64,000 nucleotides of DNA from Nitrospira sp. (GTDB lineage Bacteria; Nitrospirota; Nitrospiria; Nitrospirales; Nitrospiraceae). A program made the position numbers and the translations under genes. Within the stretch, counting starts at the first letter, position 1; every line of letters begins with the position of its first letter. Under the pieces are notes generated by a model. That model worked only from the letters and a program-made list of their open reading frames with translations. It searched no databases and was not told the DNA's origin. The stretch spans positions 62,001 to 126,000 of the forward strand of contig JAURZE010000022.1 in NCBI GenBank assembly GCA_030653545.1, written 5' to 3'. Shown here piece after piece: positions 57,157 through 64,000 of this stretch.

Positions 57157-60000
57157 TCAGGCGGCGGCCTGTGTCATGGCGCCGCTCGGACCACGATAGT
57201 CTTCGAGGATCCGAAGCAGGCGAAGCATTTCCATTTCGAGATGCGCATAGACCGCCGGAGCGTCGTGCAGCGTCCCCAGCCGGCCGATGGCTTCAAGACG
57301 GCCCGCCGCCAGTGCCACCTCCGGAGCGCAAAGATTGCCGGCCGTCCCCTTGAGCGTATGAGCGGCTCGCTCGACCGTCACGGTGTCCCCAAGAGACAAC
57401 GCCTGCCGGATTTGACTCATCATATCGGCCTGTCGTTCGAGAAACAGGTCGACCAATTGCACCAGAAGATCCTGATCGCCTCCGATGTTCTGGAGCATTT
57501 GGGCCGGGTCGAAAATCGACCGTCCATCGGACACCGGGCCCATGCTCCTCGCCACGCCTTTACCCGTATCTTCTGACGCAGGAGACATGACCCACCGGGC
57601 CAGAGTCGTCCGCACATCCTCCAGCTTAATGGGTTTGGCAAGGTAGGCATCCATGCCGGCGGCCAGGCAGCGCTCACGATCGCCTTGCATCGCATTGGCC
57701 GTCACCGCGATGATCGGCAAATGGCCCTCGCTCACATAGCGCTTTCCTGCAGCCTCTTGCCGGCGAATTGCGGCCGTGGCCTCAAACCCGTCCATGACAG
57801 GCATCTGGCAATCCATGAGCACTGCGTCATAGGCCCCCGCATCAAGTGCGGCCAGTGCTTCCTGCCCGTTCTCGACCAGATCGGGCCGGTACCCGAGCTT
57901 CTCCAGCATGCGCACGGCCAGTTTCTGATTGACGCCGTTATCTTCAACGACCAAGACCCGTCGGCGCGTGGAGTGCTCCGCTAGGGTGTGTCGCGTAATC
58001 AGACGCGGAGAGGCCGTATCATCCGCCTGCGGAGGCTCGACCGGTGCGTGCGCCATTCCGAGCACCGTGCGCAGGCAATCCCTCAATTCATCGTGTCGGA
58101 CGGGCTTGGTGAGATAGCCCTTCGCCCCCACCTTCCTGGCACGCTCGGCATGCCCCCGTTGTAAGAGCGAGGTCATGACGACGATACGCATGGAAGCGGC
58201 GCAGGAAAGGCTTTGGAGTTCCGCCGCCAATTGCAGACCGTCTTTTCCGGGCATCACCACATCGACAATCGCGCAATCGAACGGGGTGCCATGCCGAGAG
58301 GCCTCCTCGATGAGCGCCAGGGCACTTCCCGCATCCTCCGCAAGCACATCCTGCATGCCCCATCCGGAGACCAGATGGTGCAAGATAAGCCGGTTGGACT
58401 CATTGTCATCCACGATGAGCACACGGTGGCCTTGAAGATCCGCCATGGGTAGAATCGCCGACACCGACGAGGGCTGTTTCGGAAACCGGGCCGTACACCA
58501 AAACGTACTGCCGCGATCCGGCGCACTTTTCACGCCGATCTGTCCGCCCATCAACTCAATCAATTGCTTGGAAATCGACAACCCGAGTCCCGTTCCTCCA
58601 TACCGCCTGGTCATCGTCGAATCCGCCTGGACAAACGGTTGAAAGAGCCTGCCTTGTGTTTCCGGGCTAATGCCGATCCCGCTATCCGTCACGTCAAATC
58701 TGAGCAAGGCATCGCCCTCGGTCTCCTCTTCGAGATAGACCTGCACGGTGACGTCTCCCTGTTGGGTGAACTTAATGGCGTTTCCGACCAGATTCGTCAG
58801 GACCTGGCGAAGCCGGCCGGGATCGCCCCTCAATCCGGTCGGCACGGCCGCATGAATGAGGCCGTTTAATTCCAAACCTTTGGACTCGGCGCGTTCAGCA
58901 AACTGCTTGAGCACGTCCTCGACGGTCGTCCGAAGATTGAACTCGATCGATTCCAGTTCCAGCTTGCCGGCTTCGATCTTGCTGCACTCCAGAACATCGT
59001 TGATCAAATGCAGGAGCGCTTCCCCGCATTGCCGAATGGTCTCGGCATACGAACGCTGTTCGGGGGCGAGGGCGGTGTCCATGAGCAAGCTGGTCATTCC
59101 GATCACCCCATTCATGGGGGTGCGCAGTTCATGACTGATGGTGGCGAGAAACGCCGCCTTGGTATGAGTGGCGGCTTGCGCCTCCTGAAGCGCCCGATCC
59201 AACCGGAGGTTTTGAGCGGTCAGCTCTGCCGCCGAAGCGTGAAGCGCCTCTTTCGCTCGCTGCGTCTCTGTCAGATCGACGGCATACCCGCGGACATGCC
59301 GATCGGCCTTCACGGGACAGAACACCCACGCGAAACGCGCGTCGGGCAGGCGATAAGCGATTTCCTGGATGGGCGTGTCCGCGTCTAAACAACGCCGCAC
59401 CAGATCGGGCAAGCCCTGCGGAGCCACTTGTGGATATCCGTCGGTTCCATAACCGAACTGAGCCAAAAGTCCGGTCATGACCGGATTGGCATAGATCAGG
59501 CTGGCCTGATCGTCGAGCTCAAGGATGGGATACGGACTCTCGTCGGCAATTGCGGCAAGACGATTACGATCGTGCGTCAATTCCTGCTCTCGTGACATAT
59601 CTTTGAGGCTGACGGAGACTGCGAGTTGTTGATCGAAGCTGGCGGGCATGCAGGTCCACTCCACCGGAATCGCGCGGCCCCGGCCCTGCCGTATGACCAC
59701 CTGATCCGGCTGCCTGGGCTGCTTCTCGCGGTGCACCTGCTGAATGAGCTGTCGGGTGATAGCCGCATTCCGCCCGGTCAACTGCTCCCACAGTTCCGGA
59801 AAGAGTGCTCCGATATAGCCAGTCCCGGCCACCCCGCACAAACGGGCGCCTTCGGCATTCATCGCAGAGATGACCCCGGCCGGACTCAATATGAGGACGC
59901 CGATCGGCAATCCGTCCAACAGTCCTTCGTATGACTGCGGCGACCGCTTCTTGGCGGGCCGAGTGGACGCCGAACGCCGCCGTTGGGGAAGCTGCTTCAT
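57157..60000 (-). CDS. Soluble hybrid sensor histidine kinase (PAS-PAS-HK-REC-REC-Hpt)
   Basis: 947 aa without TM helices. Order: PAS (about 25-140), PAS (145-260), coiled coil, HisKA with H290 (ISHELRTPMNG), HATPase_c (400-515), receiver 1 (about 530-650, VDVVMPGKDG), receiver 2 (690-810, MDCQMPVMDG), Hpt (850-935, AAHTLKGTAG). A complete BarA-like phosphorelay in one cytoplasmic chain; the output partner is unknown. Its start overlaps the end of the HD-GYP gene (TAATG), so the two are one operon. Confidence 0.92.
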   Translation of the reverse strand: MKQLPQRRRSASTRPAKKRSPQSYEGLLDGLPIGVLILSPAGVISAMNAEGARLCGVAGTGYIGALFPELWEQLTGRNAAITRQLIQQVHREKQPRQPDQVVIRQGRGRAIPVEWTCMPASFDQQLAVSVSLKDMSREQELTHDRNRLAAIADESPYPILELDDQASLIYANPVMTGLLAQFGYGTDGYPQVAPQGLPDLVRRCLDADTPIQEIAYRLPDARFAWVFCPVKADRHVRGYAVDLTETQRAKEALHASAAELTAQNLRLDRALQEAQAATHTKAAFLATISHELRTPMNGVIGMTSLLMDTALAPEQRSYAETIRQCGEALLHLINDVLECSKIEAGKLELESIEFNLRTTVEDVLKQFAERAESKGLELNGLIHAAVPTGLRGDPGRLRQVLTNLVGNAIKFTQQGDVTVQVYLEEETEGDALLRFDVTDSGIGISPETQGRLFQPFVQADSTMTRRYGGTGLGLSISKQLIELMGGQIGVKSAPDRGSTFWCTARFPKQPSSVSAILPMADLQGHRVLIVDDNESNRLILHHLVSGWGMQDVLAEDAGSALALIEEASRHGTPFDCAIVDVVMPGKDGLQLAAELQSLSCAASMRIVVMTSLLQRGHAERARKVGAKGYLTKPVRHDELRDCLRTVLGMAHAPVEPPQADDTASPRLITRHTLAEHSTRRRVLVVEDNGVNQKLAVRMLEKLGYRPDLVENGQEALAALDAGAYDAVLMDCQMPVMDGFEATAAIRRQEAAGKRYVSEGHLPIIAVTANAMQGDRERCLAAGMDAYLAKPIKLEDVRTTLARWVMSPASEDTGKGVARSMGPVSDGRSIFDPAQMLQNIGGDQDLLVQLVDLFLERQADMMSQIRQALSLGDTVTVERAAHTLKGTAGNLCAPEVALAAGRLEAIGRLGTLHDAPAVYAHLEMEMLRLLRILEDYRGPSGAMTQAAA

Positions 60001-61265
60001 TAGGCCGCCTGATCCATGCCATCGTCCAGATACATGGCAATATTGACGCGTTCTTGGACGGGATCCAACACGCGTAAGACCGTGCGCGAAACCTTATCCT
60101 GCGAAGGGAGCGCAAGGTCGACTTGCTCCGGATTGGGATAGGACTCTCCGTGCGGCCCTCCGGTAATCTTCACTTGAGGTTTCAAGCGCTGTTCCGGATT
60201 GACCCCGACGACCACCGCCTGCTCTCCGGTATTCAACCGAACGAGGCTGCCGACGGGGTACACGCCGATGCTTCGAATCACGGCCTCAACTAACGGTTTG
60301 GGGTATTGCCCGCGCTCTCCGACCAGAAACAATTGACGGACGGCATCATGAGGGATCATCGCCGGTCGGCCTCCGCGGCGGCTGACCATCTTGTCATAGA
60401 GGTCCACGATCCCGACGATTTGGGCAAGCGGGGAGATGTCCTGAGCCTTCAGCTTCCGCGGATATCCGCTTCCATCGCATCGCTCGTGGTGCTCCACGAC
60501 GACGCGACAGACCTCCTGGTGGTAACCGGATTGTTCGCCAAGAACTGTGACGCCCAATTGAGTGTGCTGCTCTAAGAGTCGCTGCTCCGAATCATTACAT
60601 TCGTCTCGCTTGCGGACCAGATTGCGGGGAAGGCGGACATAGCCGATATCATGCAGGAGGGCTCCCATCCCAAGCTGTTCGTAGACCGACGGGTCGACTC
60701 CGCTCTCGACGGCGACGACCAGCGACAAGATTGCCGTATCAAGAGCATGGGCGCCCAGGGAACGATCGAACTGCTTCACCTTGAGAAAGGTACTATGCAG
60801 CAGGAGTGCGCTGCGATCGTGCAGCACCTGGTTGATGACACCCCCGACGATCTCCTTCGTTGCGGCCGGCGTCGGCGGGACTCCGCGCTCAAGATCGGCA
60901 AAGATGCGCTCCACGGCCTCTTGCGCTTCGCCATACAAGGCCGCCACCTGGTTCTCACCGCCGTCCAGAGGGACCGAACCGGCTTTCTGCGAGGCCTCAT
61001 CGCCCACAGGCCCCGCGTCCAATGTGGCAGGTAAATGATCGGCTGTGGCGGGCGGCGTGTTCCCCGCCGCCTGCACATCGACTCCCTTGCTCGTATCAAT
61101 GGTGACGTGTCGGACTCCATGCTGTTTCATCACGTCGATCGTCTCTACATCATGGATCAGACGTTTATGGAATAGGAAGGGCGTTCGATACCACGGAAGA
61201 TCCATCTCGACGACAAACATGCCCGGTATCAATTGCTCAATGGATATCTGCTTCGTCCCACTCAT
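60000..61265 (-). CDS. HD-GYP domain protein with DUF3391, atypical HDIGY motif
   Basis: 421 aa from the ATG at 61265 (GGGGAG 10 nt upstream); an earlier in-frame start adds 23 unlikely residues. DUF3391 at the N-terminus (SIEQLIPGMFVVEMDLPW), HD-GYP at about 165-360. Motif HD-x-G-K reads HDIGY (H205, D206, Y209), so the usual lysine is absent; HHERCDGSGYP is kept. Family members hydrolyse c-di-GMP; activity here is uncertain. Confidence 0.87.
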   Translation of the reverse strand: MSGTKQISIEQLIPGMFVVEMDLPWYRTPFLFHKRLIHDVETIDVMKQHGVRHVTIDTSKGVDVQAAGNTPPATADHLPATLDAGPVGDEASQKAGSVPLDGGENQVAALYGEAQEAVERIFADLERGVPPTPAATKEIVGGVINQVLHDRSALLLHSTFLKVKQFDRSLGAHALDTAILSLVVAVESGVDPSVYEQLGMGALLHDIGYVRLPRNLVRKRDECNDSEQRLLEQHTQLGVTVLGEQSGYHQEVCRVVVEHHERCDGSGYPRKLKAQDISPLAQIVGIVDLYDKMVSRRGGRPAMIPHDAVRQLFLVGERGQYPKPLVEAVIRSIGVYPVGSLVRLNTGEQAVVVGVNPEQRLKPQVKITGGPHGESYPNPEQVDLALPSQDKVSRTVLRVLDPVQERVNIAMYLDDGMDQAA

Positions 61266-61332
61266 GAATTCGTATCTCCCCGGTTGCCGCCGTCCGAATA
61301 CGCCTGTCCACTTCGAGAGGATCCCACATGTC

Positions 61333-61360
61333 ATATCGGTCCCCAGGAGAACGATCTTAA
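61333..61360 (-). promoter_or_regulatory. Weak sigma-28-like promoter for the minus-strand HD-GYP/hybrid kinase operon
   Basis: Minus strand TTAAGATC (61353-61360), 12-nt spacer, ACCGATAT (61333-61340). Partial match, same 12-nt spacing as the flgM candidate. Confidence 0.3.
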
Positions 61361-61431
61361 CGGCTTGAGGGCGCCCGCACCCTGGCTCGAGAGCTTACAG
61401 AGTCCTCCTTCCCCTCGTCGTGAGATTACCC

Positions 61432-61459
61432 TCAAGAATTCCTGTGCCTGTTCCGATAC
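61432..61459 (+). promoter_or_regulatory. Weak sigma-28-like promoter for the plus-strand HD-GYP/PilZ operon
   Basis: TCAAGAAT (61432-61439), 12-nt spacer, TCCGATAC (61452-61459). Partial match; 54 nt before the ATG. Confidence 0.28.
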
Positions 61460-61513
61460 AGAGGCAAGCGGCGATCTACGCGCAATTCTGACGGATACCC
61501 ACAGCAGTCACTC

Positions 61514-62737
61514 ATGGCGACACGCATTCACATCACCCAGCTTCGTCCCGGCATGCGCATCGAGAAACTCGATTGTTCCTGGTTTGCCACACCTTTTTTC
61601 CGGCACCGTATGGCCGTGACGTCGATGGAGCAGGTGGAGCAACTCAAAGCCTGCGGTGTTGAAACGCTCGATATTTCAGGAGAGCTTGAGACTGAGGCTC
61701 CGGCAGCGGAAGAACTCTTCCAAGAGCCTGCTGAGGCGCATGATCCTTCTCCCGTCCTCACCGCGGCGCCGGGGGACACCGGTATTCCATTCGAAGAGGA
61801 ACTGCCGGCCGCCAAACTCGTGTATGCCGCGGCAAAGAATGTGATCGAAGAAGCGATGCTCGACGTTCGCATGGGACGCGACATCAACATGGATGCGGTC
61901 AATCAGGTGGTATCAGAGATGGCCGACAGCGTCCTCCGGAATCCTGATGCCCTCACGAGCCTCTCCCGCTTAAAGCACTTCGACGAATATACGTTTTTCC
62001 ATTCGGTCAACACGTCGCTTCTGGCCTTGTCGCTTGGGCGCAATCTGGGAATCGACGAAACGCTCTTGCATCAGCTCGGCGTCGGCACCTTGCTCCATGA
62101 TATCGGGAAGACGAAAGTCCCGTTGGAGATCTTGAATAAGCCGGGGAAATACGAAGCCCATGAATTTGAAATCATGAAGCAGCATGTGATGCGAGGAGCC
62201 GAAGTCCTGTCAGGGACGACCGGTTTGACGGACAACTACCTGATGCCGGCGCTGGAACATCACGAGCGCGTGGACGGGACCGGCTATCCGTATCAGCGCC
62301 GCAAAGGCGACCTCAGCCAGTTCGGGATGATGGCCGCGGTTGTGGATATCTACGATGCCATCACAAGCGATCGCTGCTATCACAAAGCCAAGCCGGCGCA
62401 TGAAGCGCTGCAATTCCTCTATCTCATCTCGCAAAAAGGCCACCTTGAGCATACGCTCGTCCAACGGTTCATCCAGGTCGTCGGCGTCTATCCGGTCGGC
62501 TCAGTCGTCCGGCTCAATACTGGGGAGGTGGCGGTCGTCAGCCGAATCAATCGGGCCACACCACTCCAGCCCGAGATCATGGTCGTCAAAAGCGCAGGTA
62601 ATACGATCCTGTCGCATCCCGAGACAGTCGATCTTGCTCGCCCCCAAGGAGCGACGCAGCGAACCATTGCAGCCGTGACCGACCCTGTCAGTACCGGCAT
62701 CAATCCCACTGTCTATCTCGATCAGGAGCCCGCATGA
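61514..62737 (+). CDS. HD-GYP domain c-di-GMP phosphodiesterase with DUF3391
   Basis: 407 aa. DUF3391 N-terminus (ITQLRPGMRIEKLDCSW), HD-GYP at about 140-330 with canonical LLHDIGKTKVP, KQHVMRGAEVL, HHERVDGTGYP. Probably an active c-di-GMP hydrolase. Same architecture as the divergent gene at 60000-61265, so the pair likely arose by duplication. Overlaps the PilZ gene by 4 nt. Confidence 0.92.
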   Translation: MATRIHITQLRPGMRIEKLDCSWFATPFFRHRMAVTSMEQVEQLKACGVETLDISGELETEAPAAEELFQEPAEAHDPSPVLTAAPGDTGIPFEEELPAAKLVYAAAKNVIEEAMLDVRMGRDINMDAVNQVVSEMADSVLRNPDALTSLSRLKHFDEYTFFHSVNTSLLALSLGRNLGIDETLLHQLGVGTLLHDIGKTKVPLEILNKPGKYEAHEFEIMKQHVMRGAEVLSGTTGLTDNYLMPALEHHERVDGTGYPYQRRKGDLSQFGMMAAVVDIYDAITSDRCYHKAKPAHEALQFLYLISQKGHLEHTLVQRFIQVVGVYPVGSVVRLNTGEVAVVSRINRATPLQPEIMVVKSAGNTILSHPETVDLARPQGATQRTIAAVTDPVSTGINPTVYLDQEPA

Positions 62738-63453
62738 ATGATGTGACCACGACACAACCCACGCCGACATCGTTTCTCACCGTCGGCCTTTCCCTCAAAC
62801 TGTCGTTCACGCTCAACGGGCAGAAGGGGATGTACGGCTCGACACTCCTGGGATGGAAAGACTATGCCTGGCTGGTCTGCGAATGGCCGCTGCAGGTCGG
62901 CCATGGGACCGATATTCCCAGGGGAACGCCCTGCACGGTCAGCTATCTCCACGACGGAAAGCTGGTCGGCTATCGAACCGAAATTCGTGACATGCTGAGC
63001 GCGCCGGTGCCACTGCTGTTCATTGCCTTTCCGCACACCGTGGAAGAAATGCATTTGCGCAAACATGCCCGCGTGACTTCCTGCGAGCCGATTGTCCTTG
63101 AACGGGTAGAGGGCAACGCGATCAGCGGAGCGCCGTCGTCGGCGATCGTCGGCGGTCTGCTTCAAAATCTGAGTATCGGAGGCTGCAGCGTCATCGTTCC
63201 GCATGCTCCGGTCTGGCTCCGGGCTGGAGCCACGCTACGCTTGGAGTTTGAGCTGGCCGGACTCGGTCACGTCACAAATTTGACTGGGCTTGTCAAAAGT
63301 GCCGAAGCCGCAGAGGGTACCTGGACGCTCGGCCTCGAATTTCGTTTTCAAGAAATGGAATACATCGAGTACCGCGGGTGGGGTGGATCCGTCCATCAGG
63401 CCATCGAACAATGGACCACGCAAAAAGTCACCGATTCGTTTCCACTTCAATAA
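62734..63453 (+). CDS. PilZ-domain protein (YcgR-like)
   Basis: 239 aa. N-terminal YcgR-type beta domain (10-105), PilZ domain (105-220) with R-K-H-A-R and N-L-S-I-G-G, the c-di-GMP-binding R-x-x-x-R and (D/N)-x-S-x-x-G motifs. In enterobacteria YcgR brakes the motor by binding the FliG/FliM rotor. Coupled translation with the phosphodiesterase suggests sensor and eraser are co-expressed. Confidence 0.85.
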   Translation: MNDVTTTQPTPTSFLTVGLSLKLSFTLNGQKGMYGSTLLGWKDYAWLVCEWPLQVGHGTDIPRGTPCTVSYLHDGKLVGYRTEIRDMLSAPVPLLFIAFPHTVEEMHLRKHARVTSCEPIVLERVEGNAISGAPSSAIVGGLLQNLSIGGCSVIVPHAPVWLRAGATLRLEFELAGLGHVTNLTGLVKSAEAAEGTWTLGLEFRFQEMEYIEYRGWGGSVHQAIEQWTTQKVTDSFPLQ

Positions 63454-63588
63454 CCTGCTGTTCCACTCGTTCCCCTTCAGCGTCTTCTCCTGTCGTTTCT
63501 TTCCTCCTGGCGCGGCACATTTTGCCGATCTCCTCGCACGACCTCCCACTGTTTCGCGATAAGTCGTCAGATTCTCTGAAAAACTTAA

Positions 63589-63604
63589 TGGCATACAACT
63601 TGTA
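63589..63604 (+). promoter_or_regulatory. Possible sigma-54 promoter for the DegT-family gene
   Basis: TGGCATACAACTTGTA: strong -24, -12 has GT instead of GC, spacing correct, 55 nt before the ATG. An off-register inverted repeat (TCAGA-TTC-TCTGA, 63567-63579) lies just upstream. Confidence 0.45.
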
Positions 63605-63659
63605 CTAGTCTCACCCGCCAGACTCAGCGCATCCAGATTACGATCGAGGAGAGTACGCC

Positions 63660-64000
63660 ATGGAAGGCCGTCATTCACTTCAGCAAGCCATGAACCCGCG
63701 ATGGTGTCTTGCGTACGACACCATCGATCGCCAGGACATCGATAGATTGGTCGAATGGCTGCAAACCTATCCTCGTTTGACCAAAGGTCCGATCACCGTC
63801 GACTTCGAGTCGCGCTGGTCGAAATGGCTGGGAGCCTCCCATTCCGTGTTTTGCAATTCGGGATCGTCGGCGAATTTGCTCATGTATTACACCCTCCTGG
63901 CTTCCGGACGCCTGAGGAATAAGAAGGTCATTGTGCCCAGCGTAGGCTGGGTGACGTCGATTGCACCCGCGATTCAATTCGGCTTCGAACCCATCATGTG
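63660..64000 (+). CDS. DegT/DnrJ/EryC1/StrS aminotransferase family protein (partial, cut by window edge)
   Basis: The first 113 codons are present; the gene continues beyond base 64000. ATG at 63660 preceded by GAGGAGAG. Residues 38-75 hold the family pattern (LTKGPITVDFE then CNSGSSANLL, the PLP phosphate-binding region). Such enzymes transaminate or dehydrate nucleotide-linked keto-sugars for LPS or flagellin glycans; the order resembles RfbH-like members. Its sigma-54-type promoter and place next to the flagellar locus hint at flagellin or surface glycosylation. Confidence 0.8.
   Translation, partial: MEGRHSLQQAMNPRWCLAYDTIDRQDIDRLVEWLQTYPRLTKGPITVDFESRWSKWLGASHSVFCNSGSSANLLMYYTLLASGRLRNKKVIVPSVGWVTSIAPAIQFGFEPIM

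Noticed and set aside
63566-63580. GTCAGATTCTCTGAA before the DegT gene as a FleQ box
   Set aside because: One base longer than the 14-bp form and lacks the final TGAC; kept only as an off-register repeat.

Overview
The window looks like part of a chromosome of a Nitrospira-type bacterium (phylum Nitrospirota). This is inferred from recognisable protein sequences, moderately high GC, and a flagellar regulon built on sigma-54, sigma-28 (FliA/FlgM) and CsrA/FliW. No ribosomal RNA or other decisive taxonomic marker is present, so the lineage is a judgement, not a measurement.

Layout. (1) 1-9,972 is housekeeping and hypothetical genes: an exported protein, a dienelactone-hydrolase-fold protein lacking its nucleophile, a Gfo/Idh/MocA oxidoreductase, an Lrp-type ligand-binding domain protein, a ComM/YifB AAA protein, small proteins, the disaggregase ClpB and a polytopic membrane protein. 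(2) 10,166-13,846 is a GlrK / QseG-like lipoprotein / GlrR operon, followed by a strong terminator, about 0.7 kb without convincing genes, an orphan soluble histidine kinase and tRNA-Thr(UGU) on the minus strand. (3) 16,176-22,616 is the flagellar regulatory block: a FleQ/FlrA-like sigma-54 activator with an intact receiver, a large TPR protein, and the FlrB/FlrC (FleS/FleR) pair. (4) 22,762-57,115 is an almost uninterrupted flagellar locus: flgBC-fliEFG-[receiver-fliH]-fliIJ-motE-fliK-flgDE; then fliLMNOPQR-flhBA-flhFG-fliA and a degenerate GGDEF protein; then flgFGAH-orf-flgI-flgJ-flgM-flgN-flgKL-csrA-fliW. (5) 57,157-63,453 is a soluble hybrid histidine kinase with Hpt, two divergent HD-GYP proteins and a PilZ protein, a likely c-di-GMP output module. 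(6) A DegT/DnrJ/EryC1/StrS aminotransferase gene runs off the right edge.

Regulation read from the sequence. Six sigma-54 type (-24/-12) promoters lie before the TPR-flrBC operon, flgB, fliK, fliL, flgF and the DegT gene. Three of them (TPR-flrBC, fliL, flgF) carry an upstream 14-bp inverted repeat of the form GTC-N8-GAC, very close to the known Pseudomonas FleQ box. Sigma-28 type sequences precede flgM (inside the end of flgJ) and csrA, with weaker ones before the HD-GYP genes. Together these suggest a cascade: FleQ-like activator, then FlrBC plus basal body, then FliA/FlgM-timed late genes and CsrA/FliW.

The most unusual item is the gene at 26,565-27,614. It encodes a complete phospho-receiver domain fused in frame to the N-terminus of FliH, the export-ATPase stator protein. 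If real, this puts a phosphorylatable switch on the flagellar type III export ATPase complex. No flagellin, FliD, FliS, MotA/MotB or chemotaxis array gene lies in the window, so those must be elsewhere.
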